Positions 42,440 through 52,916 of a stretch of DNA of 64,000 nucleotides are shown piece after piece (the stretch's first letter is position 1; each line of letters opens with the position of its first letter). The DNA is from Prinia subflava (lineage: Eukaryota; Chordata; Aves; Passeriformes; Cisticolidae). Where the stretch lies: contig NW_026960611.1 in NCBI RefSeq assembly GCF_021018805.1, positions 2,232,001 to 2,296,000 of the forward strand, given 5' to 3'. The translations under genes were made by a program, and so were the position numbers. Under the pieces are notes generated by a model that was not told the origin of the DNA, did not search any database, and worked only from the letters and a program-made list of their open reading frames with translations.

Positions 42440-43905
42440 TTTAGAAAACAACTTGCAAAAGATTTAGAGTCCTAGAAAGCTCCACCAAGAGAAGGGAAAC
42501 TTGCAGTATGTAGATGATATCCTAATAGCTACCCCAACAGAAGAAGAGTGTGTAGCCTAGATGGTAAGCCTTCTAAACTTTTTGAAGCCTCAGAGGTACA
42601 GAGTGACTAAGAAAAAGCTCAGGTAGTGAAACAAAAAGTCGTCTACCTGGGCTATGAAATCAGTGCTGGGCAACAGACTCTGAGGAAAGAACACATAGAA
42701 TCAATATGCCAAACCCCGAAACCCCAGACAATAAAAGAACTGAGAACCTTCCTAGGCATGACAAAATGGTGCAGACTATATATTTACAACTACAGATTAC
42801 TCGTGAAACCTTGGTATGTGCTCATTGCAAAAAGAAGCAGAGACCTCCAATAGACAAAAGAAGCCACACAGGCCTTTAGTCAGCTAAAAAAAGCCCTCAT
42901 GTCAGCTCCAGCTTTAGGATTGCCAGACGTGAGTAAACCATTTTTTCTCTTCTCTCAGGAGAAACAGAGAATTGCACTGAGAATACTGGCACAAGACCTA
43001 AGTCCATACAGAAGGGCAGTTGCTTATATTTCTAAGCAATTAGATGCAGCAGCTAAAAGATAGCCAGGTTGCCTCAAAGCAGTGGCTGCAGTAATGCTGA
43101 ACATTCAAGAAGCCTGTAAGTTCACCCTGAGCCAGAAAATGACTGTGCTAGTGTCTCATACAGTATCCTCAGTACTGGAAACAGAGGCCACTGGCTTTCC
43201 CCACAACCGTTTCTGAAATACCAAGCTACCATAGTAGAACAAGATGATGCAGAAATAGTAGTGACTAACATTGTCAACCCAGCTTCTTTCCTTAGTGAGA
43301 CCATTGAAGCTACTTATTCCAGTCGCTCAGACCTGAACGTCACCCCTTTAGATGATGCAGAAACCTGGTTCACTGACAGAAGCAGTTATGTCAGCGATAG
43401 AAAACAACATGCTGAGTATGCAGTCACCACATCCAGAGACCTAATTGAATCAGCACCATTACCAGCAAGTACCTCTGCACAGAAGGCAAAAATAATTGCC
43501 CTAACCTGTGCATTAGAATTATCAAAAAGAAAGAGAATAAACATTTATACAAATTCAAGATACATGTTTAGAGTAGTGCATGCTCATAGAGCTATTTAGA
43601 AAGAAAAGACTGTTAAATTCACAAAAGAAAAACATTAAACATGCACGAAAAATAATACAACTGCTAGAAGCAGTTCAACTGCCTGAAAAGGTAACAATCA
43701 TGCACATTAAAGTGCATCAAAAAGTGAGCTCAGAATTAGAAAAAAGAAATGAGCTGCCAGACAGAGAGGCAAAAGAAACAGCAAAAAGTGAAGTAATAGT
43801 AGAAAGAGCCATGATTCTCGATGGCCAAATCTCCCTTGAAGGTAAGCCAGTATACAATAAAAAAGATAAAGAGCTAATTGAAAACCAAAAAAGAACATAA
43901 AACCA
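42440..43905 (+). pseudogene. pol: Class I pol fragment (RT thumb, RNase H, start of integrase), G-to-A hypermutated
   Basis: Plus-strand pol facing the L env head to head. The RT active site YVDD is at about 42512. Connection motifs YLGYEISAG and TIKELRTFLGMTKWCRL (42644-42770) follow. RNase H is at 43360-43600, where the first and third active-site blocks are changed (FTDRSS, YTNSRYMF). The tether to integrase (LLEAVQLPEKV) is near 43660. TAG stops stand at tryptophan positions, and many G-to-A changes follow the GG pattern. No LTR of its own is attached on the left; LTR M follows on the right. Confidence 0.88.
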
Positions 43906-43907
43906 AG

Positions 43908-45046
43908 TGTTAGGCAGGGGAGACAGCCTGAGGCCTGGAGCCACCTGAGCAGAGCTGGGCCCCTGATAACACCTCTGGGCCCAGCTGGGCCAAGCTCCCC
44001 CCGATTACCATCGAGGGGTGGGCAGTCCCCTCTCTCCCTCTCTTCCAGTGACTCCTGGGCAGAGAGAAGAGGGAAAAAGCCCAGCTGCTTTGAAAAACAG
44101 CTGCTGAAGAAAGCTGCTGCCTGGCAAATCACATGACCATCACAAGTCTGGGCAGATTTAGCCCTTTCTTAGTAGCATGAAGCTTTTGAAACTTGACTCT
44201 TCCTTGAGAGAGAGGAGAGATGGACAGAGTGAACATAGAAAAGACCCAGCATGAAGTCAGATGGAGAGAGAGAGTGAAAGACTAATTGGAAAAAGGATAG
44301 AGGAGTTGCCTGCTGGCTGGACTTCAATTAGAGCCATGGAACTGAACTCCATATGTAATTTATCCCTTCAAACCATGAGAAAGATATGCATTTGGGGAGA
44401 TGATTGTTTATTTGTAGATCCTTTGAGCAAAAGTGTTGTGATAGACTGAGTAATATTGCATTCGAATCTGTGATTCTTGTAGTCCCATGAGATGCTTGAA
44501 CAGAAAAAGATGAAGCCTTTGTATCAGTGGAGAAGTTAAGAGATAGCTCTGTTCCCTAAGAAGAATCCTTTGCTTCTGGAGTGGTGAATCTTTAAAAGAT
44601 GACACCCCAATATGCCTGAGTTCACTTGACCCATGGGCAGCTTGGGAAACTGCTAATAGGAGGAAGGGTCGTAGTAGTCACCGAAGTAGATTTTCTCATG
44701 GCGGATGTTTCTGTGACAGTTAAAACCCACACGAGAACTGTTTTGTCAGTGGGATCCATGACTCTAAAGAGACTCCTCTCCAAAGGAAGTAATGAAAGAC
44801 TATTTTCCAAATAGTGAAACTGACTGAAAATCACAAGTTGTCTCTCTATGTTGCTTGTGGGTAAGTGAACAGTAACAGTTTGTGGGGAGAGGGGAAAAGT
44901 TTTGAAAGTATAATTTTTTTTTGTCTTCCTTTAGTGTGTGTTAATAAAACTATCTTTGTCACTTTTAAGTTGGACCTGTTTTGCCTTTTTCCTCCCAAAA
45001 GTCTATCTCACAGAAAGAAAAAGAGTAAACATAAAAAACCATCACA
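43908..45046 (+). mobile_element. 5' LTR (family M), plus
   Basis: It starts TGTTAGGCAGGGG and ends ACCATCACA, with AATAAA near 44945. It is followed by TTTGGTGCGTTGGCCGAGA, a primer-site-like sequence of unclear tRNA type. The interior is missing beyond about 45195. Confidence 0.65.
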
Positions 45047-45225
45047 AATTTGGTGCGTTGGCCGAGAACAGTGAAAACAGGCCAAGGTGACACTACTACA
45101 GGCAGGTGTACATATATGGTAACAGGGTGACATAAACACGATAAACTAATGAAACAAAACCTAAGAAATATTAACATGTGTCTGCAAATCTTGGGTTTAA
45201 CCCCCGAAGATTAGGGTGATAAAAT
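45047..45225 (+). other. Leader fragment of LTR M provirus
   Basis: Starts at the presumed primer site and contains CAGGCAGGTGTAC. No frame. Ends where another LTR begins. Confidence 0.4.
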
Positions 45226-46727
45226 GTCTCTGCCCTTTGAGGAGTCGTAAGCAGATGCAAAGAAACACACGGAGTCTTCAGGTTTCTAGTTTTCAAGGTC
45301 TTGCTCTTTGTTTATTATTTCTTATCTCTCAAGCTCTTTTCATGCCCTGCAGAGCTCCGTGCTGCAGCACGGTCACTCGTCGATTCCTCCTGTCTGGGAG
45401 GGTCTTGACCTCTTTATACTACATGCTACCTTTCTATTATTTGCAAATAATTACCAATACCTAACACCTATACTAAACAGGTCATATCTACTTTGACCCT
45501 ATCCAAACGTGCCACCTTCACAGCAGAAATGTCGGACAAGAAGAAGAAGCAGGAGGACAGGACCACGCCCCGAATCCTCCATTTTGTCTTCTTGTTATAA
45601 ATGCCAATCCACTTTGCCAATTAAAATATAATTTGGTTTATTAAAAAAATATAATTACAGAATTTCAGTAAAACCAACAAGCAGAGATAAGGTGACGATG
45701 CCCAGGATCGTCAGAGGGTGAACGGAAAGCAGCCTCTATCGCACTGCAATCCCCCACAGTTCGCAAATTGGCCCCTTCTGGGGTTTGGGTTTTATACAGT
45801 TTATTTCGCCCCTGGCATAGGATTTCCCCACAGTTCTTTGTTTTCTTGGGGTGGTTATTCGAATGTATCTCGGTCATTGGTCTACTGAATGGGGCTTCCT
45901 CTTGGAGGGAAGAGTGTCAATTTTTTTCCTCCAGTGTGTGAATGGAAGACGAAATTCTGAATGAACAGGTGTCCCTCTCTGGTGATTTGTGTGATGGCCG
46001 GGCATTCAAAACTCCACTGTTTTGGGAGGAGGACTGATTTCTTATCTTGATGTGTCCTCTATTCTGATGCCAATGGCAAAGTCTCCAACTCGTGGAATTG
46101 CATTGTCCTCCTCTGAATGGTGGTTTCTGGGTGTTGCCTGTCTTGAGATTAGTCAGTTCCGTGCCTGACTTGAACCAGTGTTTTATTTTACAGAACATAT
46201 TTGCAGTTTGCATGCACCAAAACACGAATTAATATACTATATTTACTGCATTCTCAAGTCCACACACCCAAAAATCCATGCACCCCCAGTGATAAGCTAA
46301 CTACTATCTATTTCACACCTTGGTGAGTTGCAATTCCTCCTGCAATGTAGGTAGTCTCTCCCATGAACTGAAGTCAAAGCCTGTGTCTCCCTGGGCTCTG
46401 TGCCAAGGTCTACAACCCCACTGTACAGATCCCAGACCCCCCTGTAGATGTTCCAAACCTCCCTTCCTGGGTCACAGACCCCTTTGACAGGGTCCCAGAC
46501 CCTCCAGGGCGACCAGAGGGATGCCCTGGACTCCAATATGCAAAGGCCCATGGGAGGAAAGTTCTTCTCACCCTAATCTAAAAGGGTCTCTCCCATACCC
46601 TGTCTCTTTGAGCTGTTGGTGGGAAGGAGGGAGGGGTTGGGGGAAAAAAGCTGTTTTTACAGGCTTCTTTTACTTCTCATTATCCTTCTCTGATTTTGTT
46701 AGTAATAAATTCACTTAATATCGCTAA
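45226..46727 (-). mobile_element. LTR-like sequences, minus (two or more), boundaries unclear
   Basis: Two polyadenylation-type signals on the minus strand (TTTATTATTTC near 45312; TTTATTAAAAAAAT near 45635 and TTTATTTCG near 45800), each with a TATA-like string, suggest at least two old LTRs. From 46260 to 46727 I see a pyrimidine-rich unassigned stretch. No gene is supported. Confidence 0.35.
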
Positions 46728-47176
46728 TGTGAGAAACGATGCTCACTTTTAAAAATTTAAAATGTTTATTAAACCTTGACAAAATACAACAAAAGACTGA
46801 ATAAGGAGAAGGAGCAGCTCTGGGAGTCCCTGTTACTAGCAGCCACCTGCTCATCTAGAAAATGGCTGTTTTGCTTTTTATACCTTTGCCCCCTCCCAAG
46901 TATTGTCAGTCAACTTCTTCTCTGCCATCTATTGGTGGAGATCACTTACAACTTGATTGGAGGTCAGGTATTGCTGTGCTGTGCCTCCTAGTAACGAGCC
47001 TGCCCTTCCCCAGATGCCCTTACCCGTGGCAACAATACAAGAGGGAAGGGAAAGAGGACTCTGGGGAGAACATACAAAAATAACATAACTATACATCTAT
47101 AAAACTTCTCTTAAAATACATGTAATATTCATCTCTTAATTGTAAGAGCCAACCATCTCATTACTCATCTATAACA
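46728..47176 (-). mobile_element. P-family LTR, minus, diverged
   Basis: It begins TGTGAGAAACGATG followed by a run with TTTATTAAA, like 49358. The far end is guessed at ATCTATAACA. Confidence 0.5.
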
Positions 47177-47183
47177 TGTAAGT

Positions 47184-47600
47184 TGTTGCCTTCTGATAGA
47201 AGGCAGGCGACCTGGCTTCCAGAAAGCATCATGGCAACCCAGCCTCTCCCGGGTTACTGGGTCCACAGACACACTGGCATCGATACGATGGATGGTCAAA
47301 ATGGCGTTTATTGCTTTACCTTGTGGGGTTAAATAGTCAAAAGGGGGCTTTACTACATCAGAGGGGGGCAGAGGGTCCTTATCTTTCTGTGACATCCGAG
47401 ATCCTCCGGGTGCCTGTCCCTATCTATCACACACACTAAGTTTAACCCATTTTGCCCTTGGAGTGTTTTTTCCCAGTCCTTATCTCAGGTCATGAACCTT
47501 TTGTTAATTTTTTTTCTTTCCTCTGCCCAGCCGTAGCAGTGAAGGGTGAGTGAGTTGTTTTCGTGGGTGCCTGGCGTTTGACCAGTGTCAAACCATGACA
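47184..47600 (-). mobile_element. L-family LTR, minus
   Basis: It runs TGTTGCCTTCTGATAG to AACCATGACA, with AATGGCGTTTATTGC near 47303 matching 39805. The minus-strand neighbour GCAAGGGGAG suggests a polypurine tract, so this may be a 3' LTR. Confidence 0.7.
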
Positions 47601-47811
47601 CTCCCCTTGCAAAACTCAGAGGGAACAGATGGTCTCAGTACCACTCTGAGTGGTGAGCTGGACTATAGCAGTAGCCTTGGAGCAGTGGGCTGGAACAACA
47701 GAGGCGCACAGACCCGGGACAGCAATTAAAAGTGTTGCAATTACCCCCATGCACCAGCAGAAAACAGTGGGGGAAGACAGGTCCGATCAGGCAGTAGTTG
47801 ATGCTGGCAAC
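47601..47811. other. Short interior or old ERVL LTR remnant
   Basis: Sequence up to the TSD of the following solo LTR. The part near 47700-47811 may belong to a family-D ERVL LTR that continues at 48821-49245. No gene is seen. Confidence 0.35.
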
Positions 47812-48815
47812 TGAAAAGAACAGGGCATATGCCTTTATTAATATTCAGCTCTTTATTAAAGTGATCAGCTCATTATTAAAGTCATCAGCAGGATTGCACA
47901 GTCCGATCGGAGTTGTCCACGCTGCTGCAGCCATCCGAAGGAGCAGGTGCTGTCCCAGTTCATCATTCCACTGCAAACAGTAGATGCTGAGTCCTTGTTC
48001 CCATAGGAACGGATAGGAGTTCTCTTTGGTCAACCATCAGAAGGCAGAGCGGTGAGGGGTCTGCCACTGGAGTGCAGAGTCAGCTCTTTACCCTCAGGGA
48101 AAAACCTTGAGAGTTTCCCATTGTCTGACCAAGTCACTTCAGCTGGCTGGTTCCCATTCCATCCAAACTCCTCATAGGTCATTGTGAATCTTCAAACCAG
48201 GCCAGGGGGTGCATCCACTTCGTGCTCGGCCAGGGCACTATCTAATTCCCCTCTGATGCATGTAGCTTCTTGTCTTGGGGTGCAGTTTCCCTAAAAAACC
48301 CTCCCAGGATCCACTGGGGCGGTTTTATTTGCATATACAGATGCATATGCATTTGTCCTGGTCGCAGCAGAGGTATTCCTGCTGAAAAAAAGGTAGTTAC
48401 AGTGAACAATAACCAGGCAATCAAGACAGTAGCTGCTTCTTTTCACATTTTAATGAGGTAGGAGAATGCCGCCAGGGCGGCTTTCCTTCAGGGCAGCTTC
48501 CCTTCTCTGTCCTTAAACTTGCTGGGGTGTGGGGGTTACCTCTAGCCAGGAGGAGGTCAGCCCCTTTCGAGGGACAGCAGCCTCACCCCAGTTATGGGGT
48601 TCTCTGCAAAAAGGAAAAAAACCCCATTTTTCTAAAAGGCTGGGTGACGGCACAAATTGGGAGGAGGGTGGGGTTGCATTCTGAGAGCTCAGAGCTCTTT
48701 TAATATGCTAATGGGTGCTCTGTGTTTTCCTCTGGGGGGATGGAGCGACTGTCTCGCTATGGGGCTAGGACAGGGATAGCCCAGCCCCTCCCGACTGGGA
48801 AATTTGTTCATAACA
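47812..48815 (-). mobile_element. Family-A solo LTR, minus, TSD GCAAC
   Basis: 1004 bp from TGAAAAGAACAGG to TTTGTTCATAACA, with GCAAC on both sides (47807-47811 and 48816-48820). It contains a 50-codon version of the small LTR frame (ATG at 48182, stop at 48030), shifted relative to the 72-codon frame at 59380. Confidence 0.9.
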
Positions 48816-48820
48816 GCAAC

Positions 48821-49357
48821 CAGTAGAAACAGAAAAAAAACAGACCCCAGCAGCAAACCACAATGCAGCCCCGTCTAGGGAAAGACAGGCCCCTGCTTTC
48901 CTGCAGCACACATGGCAGCTGTCCCCTCTGATCCCCATGAGGAGAAGGGGCTGAGCCCAGCCCCTGACCCTCCTATCCAAGTCTTGGTTAAGTCCTGACC
49001 TCTGGCGGTATCTCTGCACTTCCCAAAAGAACCCCCGAGCCAGAGAACTCACTCCTCAGCTAAGAGACTGACACAACTGCACCCCTTCCTCCTCCTCTCC
49101 CAGGACCATTTCAATGGAATTCCAGGACATTCAGCTAGGTCTTTTGTCTCTTAAGTATGTCGATTCATCATATCCTGGGCAACAAATGGGGAGAAAATTC
49201 TCTGACAGAAAAAAAAAAAGCCTGAAGCCTGACACATAGTTTGGAGATTTCAAAATTTCAGAAGGAGAACCAAAGGCTGTTTTAAGTATTTTAAATTCAG
49301 TTGCTTGAAAAGCTGAAGGAAAAGGTTTGGAAGGATCAGAAATGTTTCCCTTCTTAG
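48821..49357 (-). mobile_element. Old ERVL-type LTR remnant (family D), minus
   Basis: Minus-strand 49240-49130 reads like the start of the family-D LTR (AGAGAATTTTCTCCCCATTT, then TTAAGAGACAAAAGA). This suggests that the family-A LTR at 47812 landed inside it, as another copy did at 58749. The remainder is unassigned. Confidence 0.5.
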
Positions 49358-49664
49358 TGTGAGAAACGAACATCACTCTTTAAAATTTTTAAAAGTTTAA
49401 TAAGGGATAAAAGGGGCAATAACAGCGATGGGTGAGTAGCCATAGCCAGAGGCACACCAGCTAATCATAACAATTCTTATATACTTTTTGTATTGCATTG
49501 GTCAAATACGTATTCATAAAGATTATACATATTCAAACATTTCTTTACACTTGTTTACATGTTCCGGGAATTTTTTAGCTTTGTTCGACCTCTGATCCAT
49601 CTTCTTAGAGTATGTGCAATAATGTGGATGTGATTTTGAGAGTCATATGTGTCATTTCCTCACA
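49358..49664 (-). mobile_element. 3' LTR of class I provirus P
   Basis: 307 bp from TGTGAGAAACG to TTTCCTCACA. The minus-strand neighbour GGAACAGGGGGCTGT is the polypurine tract (49665-49679). The same tract and LTR recur in plus orientation at 63014-63683. Confidence 0.85.
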
Positions 49665-49738
49665 ACAGCCCCCTGTTCCGTGGTTTCAGCAGGCGACAAT
49701 TATTGGTAGTCGAAGGGTCAGCGGCAGGGGTCCCCCAC

Positions 49739-50159
49739 TGTTATTGTTGACCTCATTTCAGACACACAAGCCACACTCTTTCAAGGAGCAAAAAAAATTA
49801 AAGTTTATTGTATACATCCCTTTATACAGAATTTTATAAACCCTCCCATATCTATCCCCTGTTAGTCGATGACATGTTGCCGCCCCATGGTATTTGGTCA
49901 GTCTTGGAAAAGGTGTCTACGTGCCAGAAAGGGTTGTTTGTAAGATGTTGTTTTCATTCTTTGCCAAGATGGTTGGGATTGTTGAAACAGGTGCAAGAAA
50001 ACAGTCTTAATCTGTAGAACTCTTTTGATGGGAAAAGGTTGTTTTTCGCTGTTGCAGGCTTCTGTTTTCATGAAGTGCTGTTAGTTTTCTCACAGCTATG
50101 TCCGTCTAACTTGGGATTCAGACTGTAAGGCCTATACAGGCCTACTGTAAACTACCACA
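49739..50159 (-). mobile_element. Solo LTR (family Q), minus, TSD CCCCAC
   Basis: It runs TGTTATTGTTGACC to AAACTACCACA, with CCCCAC on both sides (49733-49738 and 50160-50165). AATAAA on the minus strand lies near 49803. It inserted into the 3' interior of provirus P, whose sequence on both sides matches 62690-63030. Confidence 0.88.
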
Positions 50160-50165
50160 CCCCAC

Positions 50166-50725
50166 ATCCATTCTTTAAATGTTATCTGACCATGCAGATG
50201 GTTTTTGCTATTTCCACAAGTACTCTAAATCAAAATCAGCTATTTCACAAATATGAGTTATTCTCATTATTGTCAGTTAGTCACAAAAATAAAAGATTAG
50301 CTACTTCTGCAAAAGTTAACATTATAATGCACAACACATAGCATCCACTTCAATATTTTGCAAAAGCCAAAACTATATGTTTATCACACTGTCCACAAAC
50401 TAAAATATCATCCATAAATGATGTTCTGAGGATATGAGCTACACAGGGGCCAGGGCACTGACCACAAAAAGCTAACAAATTAATAATAATTTGCAAAAGC
50501 CAATACATAATAGCGAAAACAAACAACTACATAGTTATTTATAGCAATTTCCCCCCTTTGTTTTTTCTTACTTTATTTGGCTTGAGTTACAATTTTAAAT
50601 CTCTCTATTTTTGGCACACTAATACCTTTCATAGATCATAAGTGCCTTTCTTAGGTTTTTATTATTGTTTTTCTTTAATATAACTTTCTGTGTTCCTCTT
50701 GAGGTTGCTGACTTGGGATTACTGG
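50166..50725 (-). other. 3' interior of provirus P
   Basis: Non-coding. The minus-strand segment with GTGATAAACATATAG and GCATGGTCAGA is shared with 62690-62955. A purine tract AAACAAAGGGGGGAAATT at about 50547-50564 resembles a second polypurine tract upstream of the real one. Confidence 0.6.
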
Positions 50726-50730
50726 GCATT

Positions 50731-51356
50731 TGTCACAATCCAACCAACATAGGCAGAAATCGTGAGGATTCATTTTAATCTCAGAGCGCAAAAGACACAC
50801 AAGGGGACTTCAAATTATTCACAACAGCAGTGCACTTTTATTGAGTTCCAACAACATCAGTACGAGATAGATGGAGAGGAAAAAAGAAACAAAGGACAGA
50901 GAGAAAAAAAGGGGAGGGAATAGCTACCAACAGGAGAGACGAAATCCTCGTGGTCCTCTGCCAATAGATCCATCTTCTTCCATGGGGAGATCTAAGAGTC
51001 TTGGTAAACTTATGGAGCTTCTTATAGTCTTTTTTGAGCGACAGGCAGCTGGCCAAAGGTGGAGAGATCTGAGGTCCGTTGAGGGAATAGGTACAGGTAC
51101 GATCGGTACTGGACAGGCCAGTCCAGCAGCAAGCAGCCAGTCCACTGTGACCTGCCATTGTTCCCGCATGGGTTTCCATGGGGACACTTACCAGTTCTTG
51201 GTCCAACGAACACACCTGCAGGCAACACATGGCAGACATCCCACCTCAGCCAGGCCAGAACTCCTGTGTTGTGGTTTTAGGGTCCTTGGGGTTTCAGCCT
51301 CTGTCCCTGTTTGACAGTTGTGAGGCAGATGAGGGATTTTTGGGCCATCTCTTACA
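50731..51356 (-). mobile_element. Family-C solo LTR, minus, TSD GCATT
   Basis: It starts TGTCACAATCC and ends GGGCCATCTCTTACA, a diverged relative of 5205-5860. GCATT is present on both sides (50726-50730 and 51357-51361). A polyadenylation signal on the minus strand lies near 50837. The many small frames are incidental. Confidence 0.9.
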
Positions 51357-51361
51357 GCATT

Positions 51362-51810
51362 GTTATTACCTGCATATTTTGAACCACATGAGTAATTAAG
51401 TGGATAAGACATGGAATTAAATATGGAAGAAAAAAAAATATTTGTTATTCCAACATAGCATTATAAATCCTATCTTCTTCCACCAAAATATAAAAAAAAA
51501 ATTTTCCACTATCCTTTATTATTTATAAAGTCACACTTTAGAACTGGTACATGGGCTATTTTCTAGATATTTTTTGCTGTATCCAAAACTGCATCTCCAT
51601 TATCATCAATTTGTAGACAACAATCAGATGTGTTAAATTTTCCACAGACACCTCCTTCTGCTAATAAGTAGTCTGGCCCCAACTGATTTTGGTACACTGC
51701 AGCTCTGTTTTGCCTTTGCTGGCTGGCTATTAATTCCAAGGGTCGAGCTGTTTTATAAGGTATTTCTATAACTGCTTGAAGTCTTACGAAACGATTTAAC
51801 ATATAAATTG
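51362..51810 (-). pseudogene. env: env transmembrane subunit, class I provirus P
   Basis: The frame 51802-51563 includes a heptad region and GGVCGKFNTSDCC, the CX6CC motif of the gamma-type TM. The segment before it has QNQLGPDYLL, a changed form of the usual immunosuppressive-domain region. The anchor is AT-rich and unreadable beyond 51560, before the inserted LTR at 50731. Confidence 0.82.
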
Positions 51811-52740
51811 GGGTCCAATAGCCCTATCTCCCATCTTCTGCCTAGGTGGCTGGTCCATATGTTTATATTACTCATTCAGGAGGCCATTCATCATTGCCCC
51901 ACTTCTGATATCCTCCAATTACTTCTACATCCCTTTTATTTCTTTTTAAATCATAAACTGGTACTCCTAAGTTCTCTCCATCCCAGTTTGGTAAAAGGAA
52001 AAATACTGGCTATATGATTCCTAGAGTACAACTTCCTTTCCACTGGGGAGGGAGTTTTGGATAAGCACTTTTCCCACATACCAGAACAGGCCATCTGGTG
52101 CTTTCCAATAATCACTGCTTTGGTGATTTATGTTTTTCCAAAATTTAGATATTTCGGGGATGCCATAATAGGGTTTTTTTTTTAGTGTCATTGCACAAGA
52201 AAAGTTTAATTTCTTTATCCTGTTTACAATTCTTTTTTCTTTCTTGGGTCCAATATTGTGTGGGTTTTTCAGGGATCCACCATGTAGAAGTTCCATTAAA
52301 GACTTTATATCTTTTACAGGGAATTTGTCCTACTTTATTAGGAAATCTTTTCCCAATATGCCAGAGGCATTCCTCTCCTATTACTTCTGAGCTTAAAATC
52401 CACCCTTCTGGTCTGCTTTTTCTTTTTATATTAGTTCTGTTCCATTTAAGAAGTTCAGCTGGGCCTAGGCTACTACCTTTCCATGGCCATTCTGTCATCA
52501 GGGTTTCCCCACATACTCAGCAGTTGGTAACGTTTAGTTCTTTACTGATTCTCTCCCCTAAATCTACTAACAAGCTTTTTTTTAATCTTGGGATTTCTAT
52601 TTCATTTTCTAATTGTTTGAGTTTTGTATACAAATCCTCATGTGGAGTTGGATCTGGGTTAGATTACTGTATTTGCTTTGTCAGCTTGCTTATTATTTTG
52701 TTATTTTATTAAATCCTGGTTATTTATCAAATCCTGTATT
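51811..52740 (-). pseudogene. env: env surface subunit, class I provirus P
   Basis: Frames 52498-52145 (117 residues, WPWKGSSLGPAELLKWN at the start) and 52296-52021 (91 residues, with YWKAPDGLFW) cover the middle of SU and overlap in different frames. The SU C-X-X-C motif lies near 52525 and contains an in-frame stop. It would bind a receptor in an intact virus. The upstream end meets the gag end of provirus T near 52760-52830, with no pol between. Confidence 0.8.
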
Positions 52741-52916
52741 CCACCCTTGAGAAAGCAAACCCATCTTTCCCCCTTTGGGCATCTCCTTCCTAGCCTTTGA
52801 CCACCTTGTCCTAAGTGTGGCGGTGTGTTTTTACAAACTGGTTGACCCCCTTTTGACCCCCCCCACCTGGTCCACCCGATTAGAGTCCTCGCGCTGGGTG
52901 GACCTGCGCTCCCCCT

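Noticed and set aside
46297..46551. Minus-strand 84-codon ORF with GVWD-type repeats
   Set aside because: Short, low-complexity, no start context or family match.
50731..51356. 3' LTR of the env on its right
   Set aside because: It has its own TSD GCATT on both sides and is of family C; it is a solo LTR that landed in provirus P.
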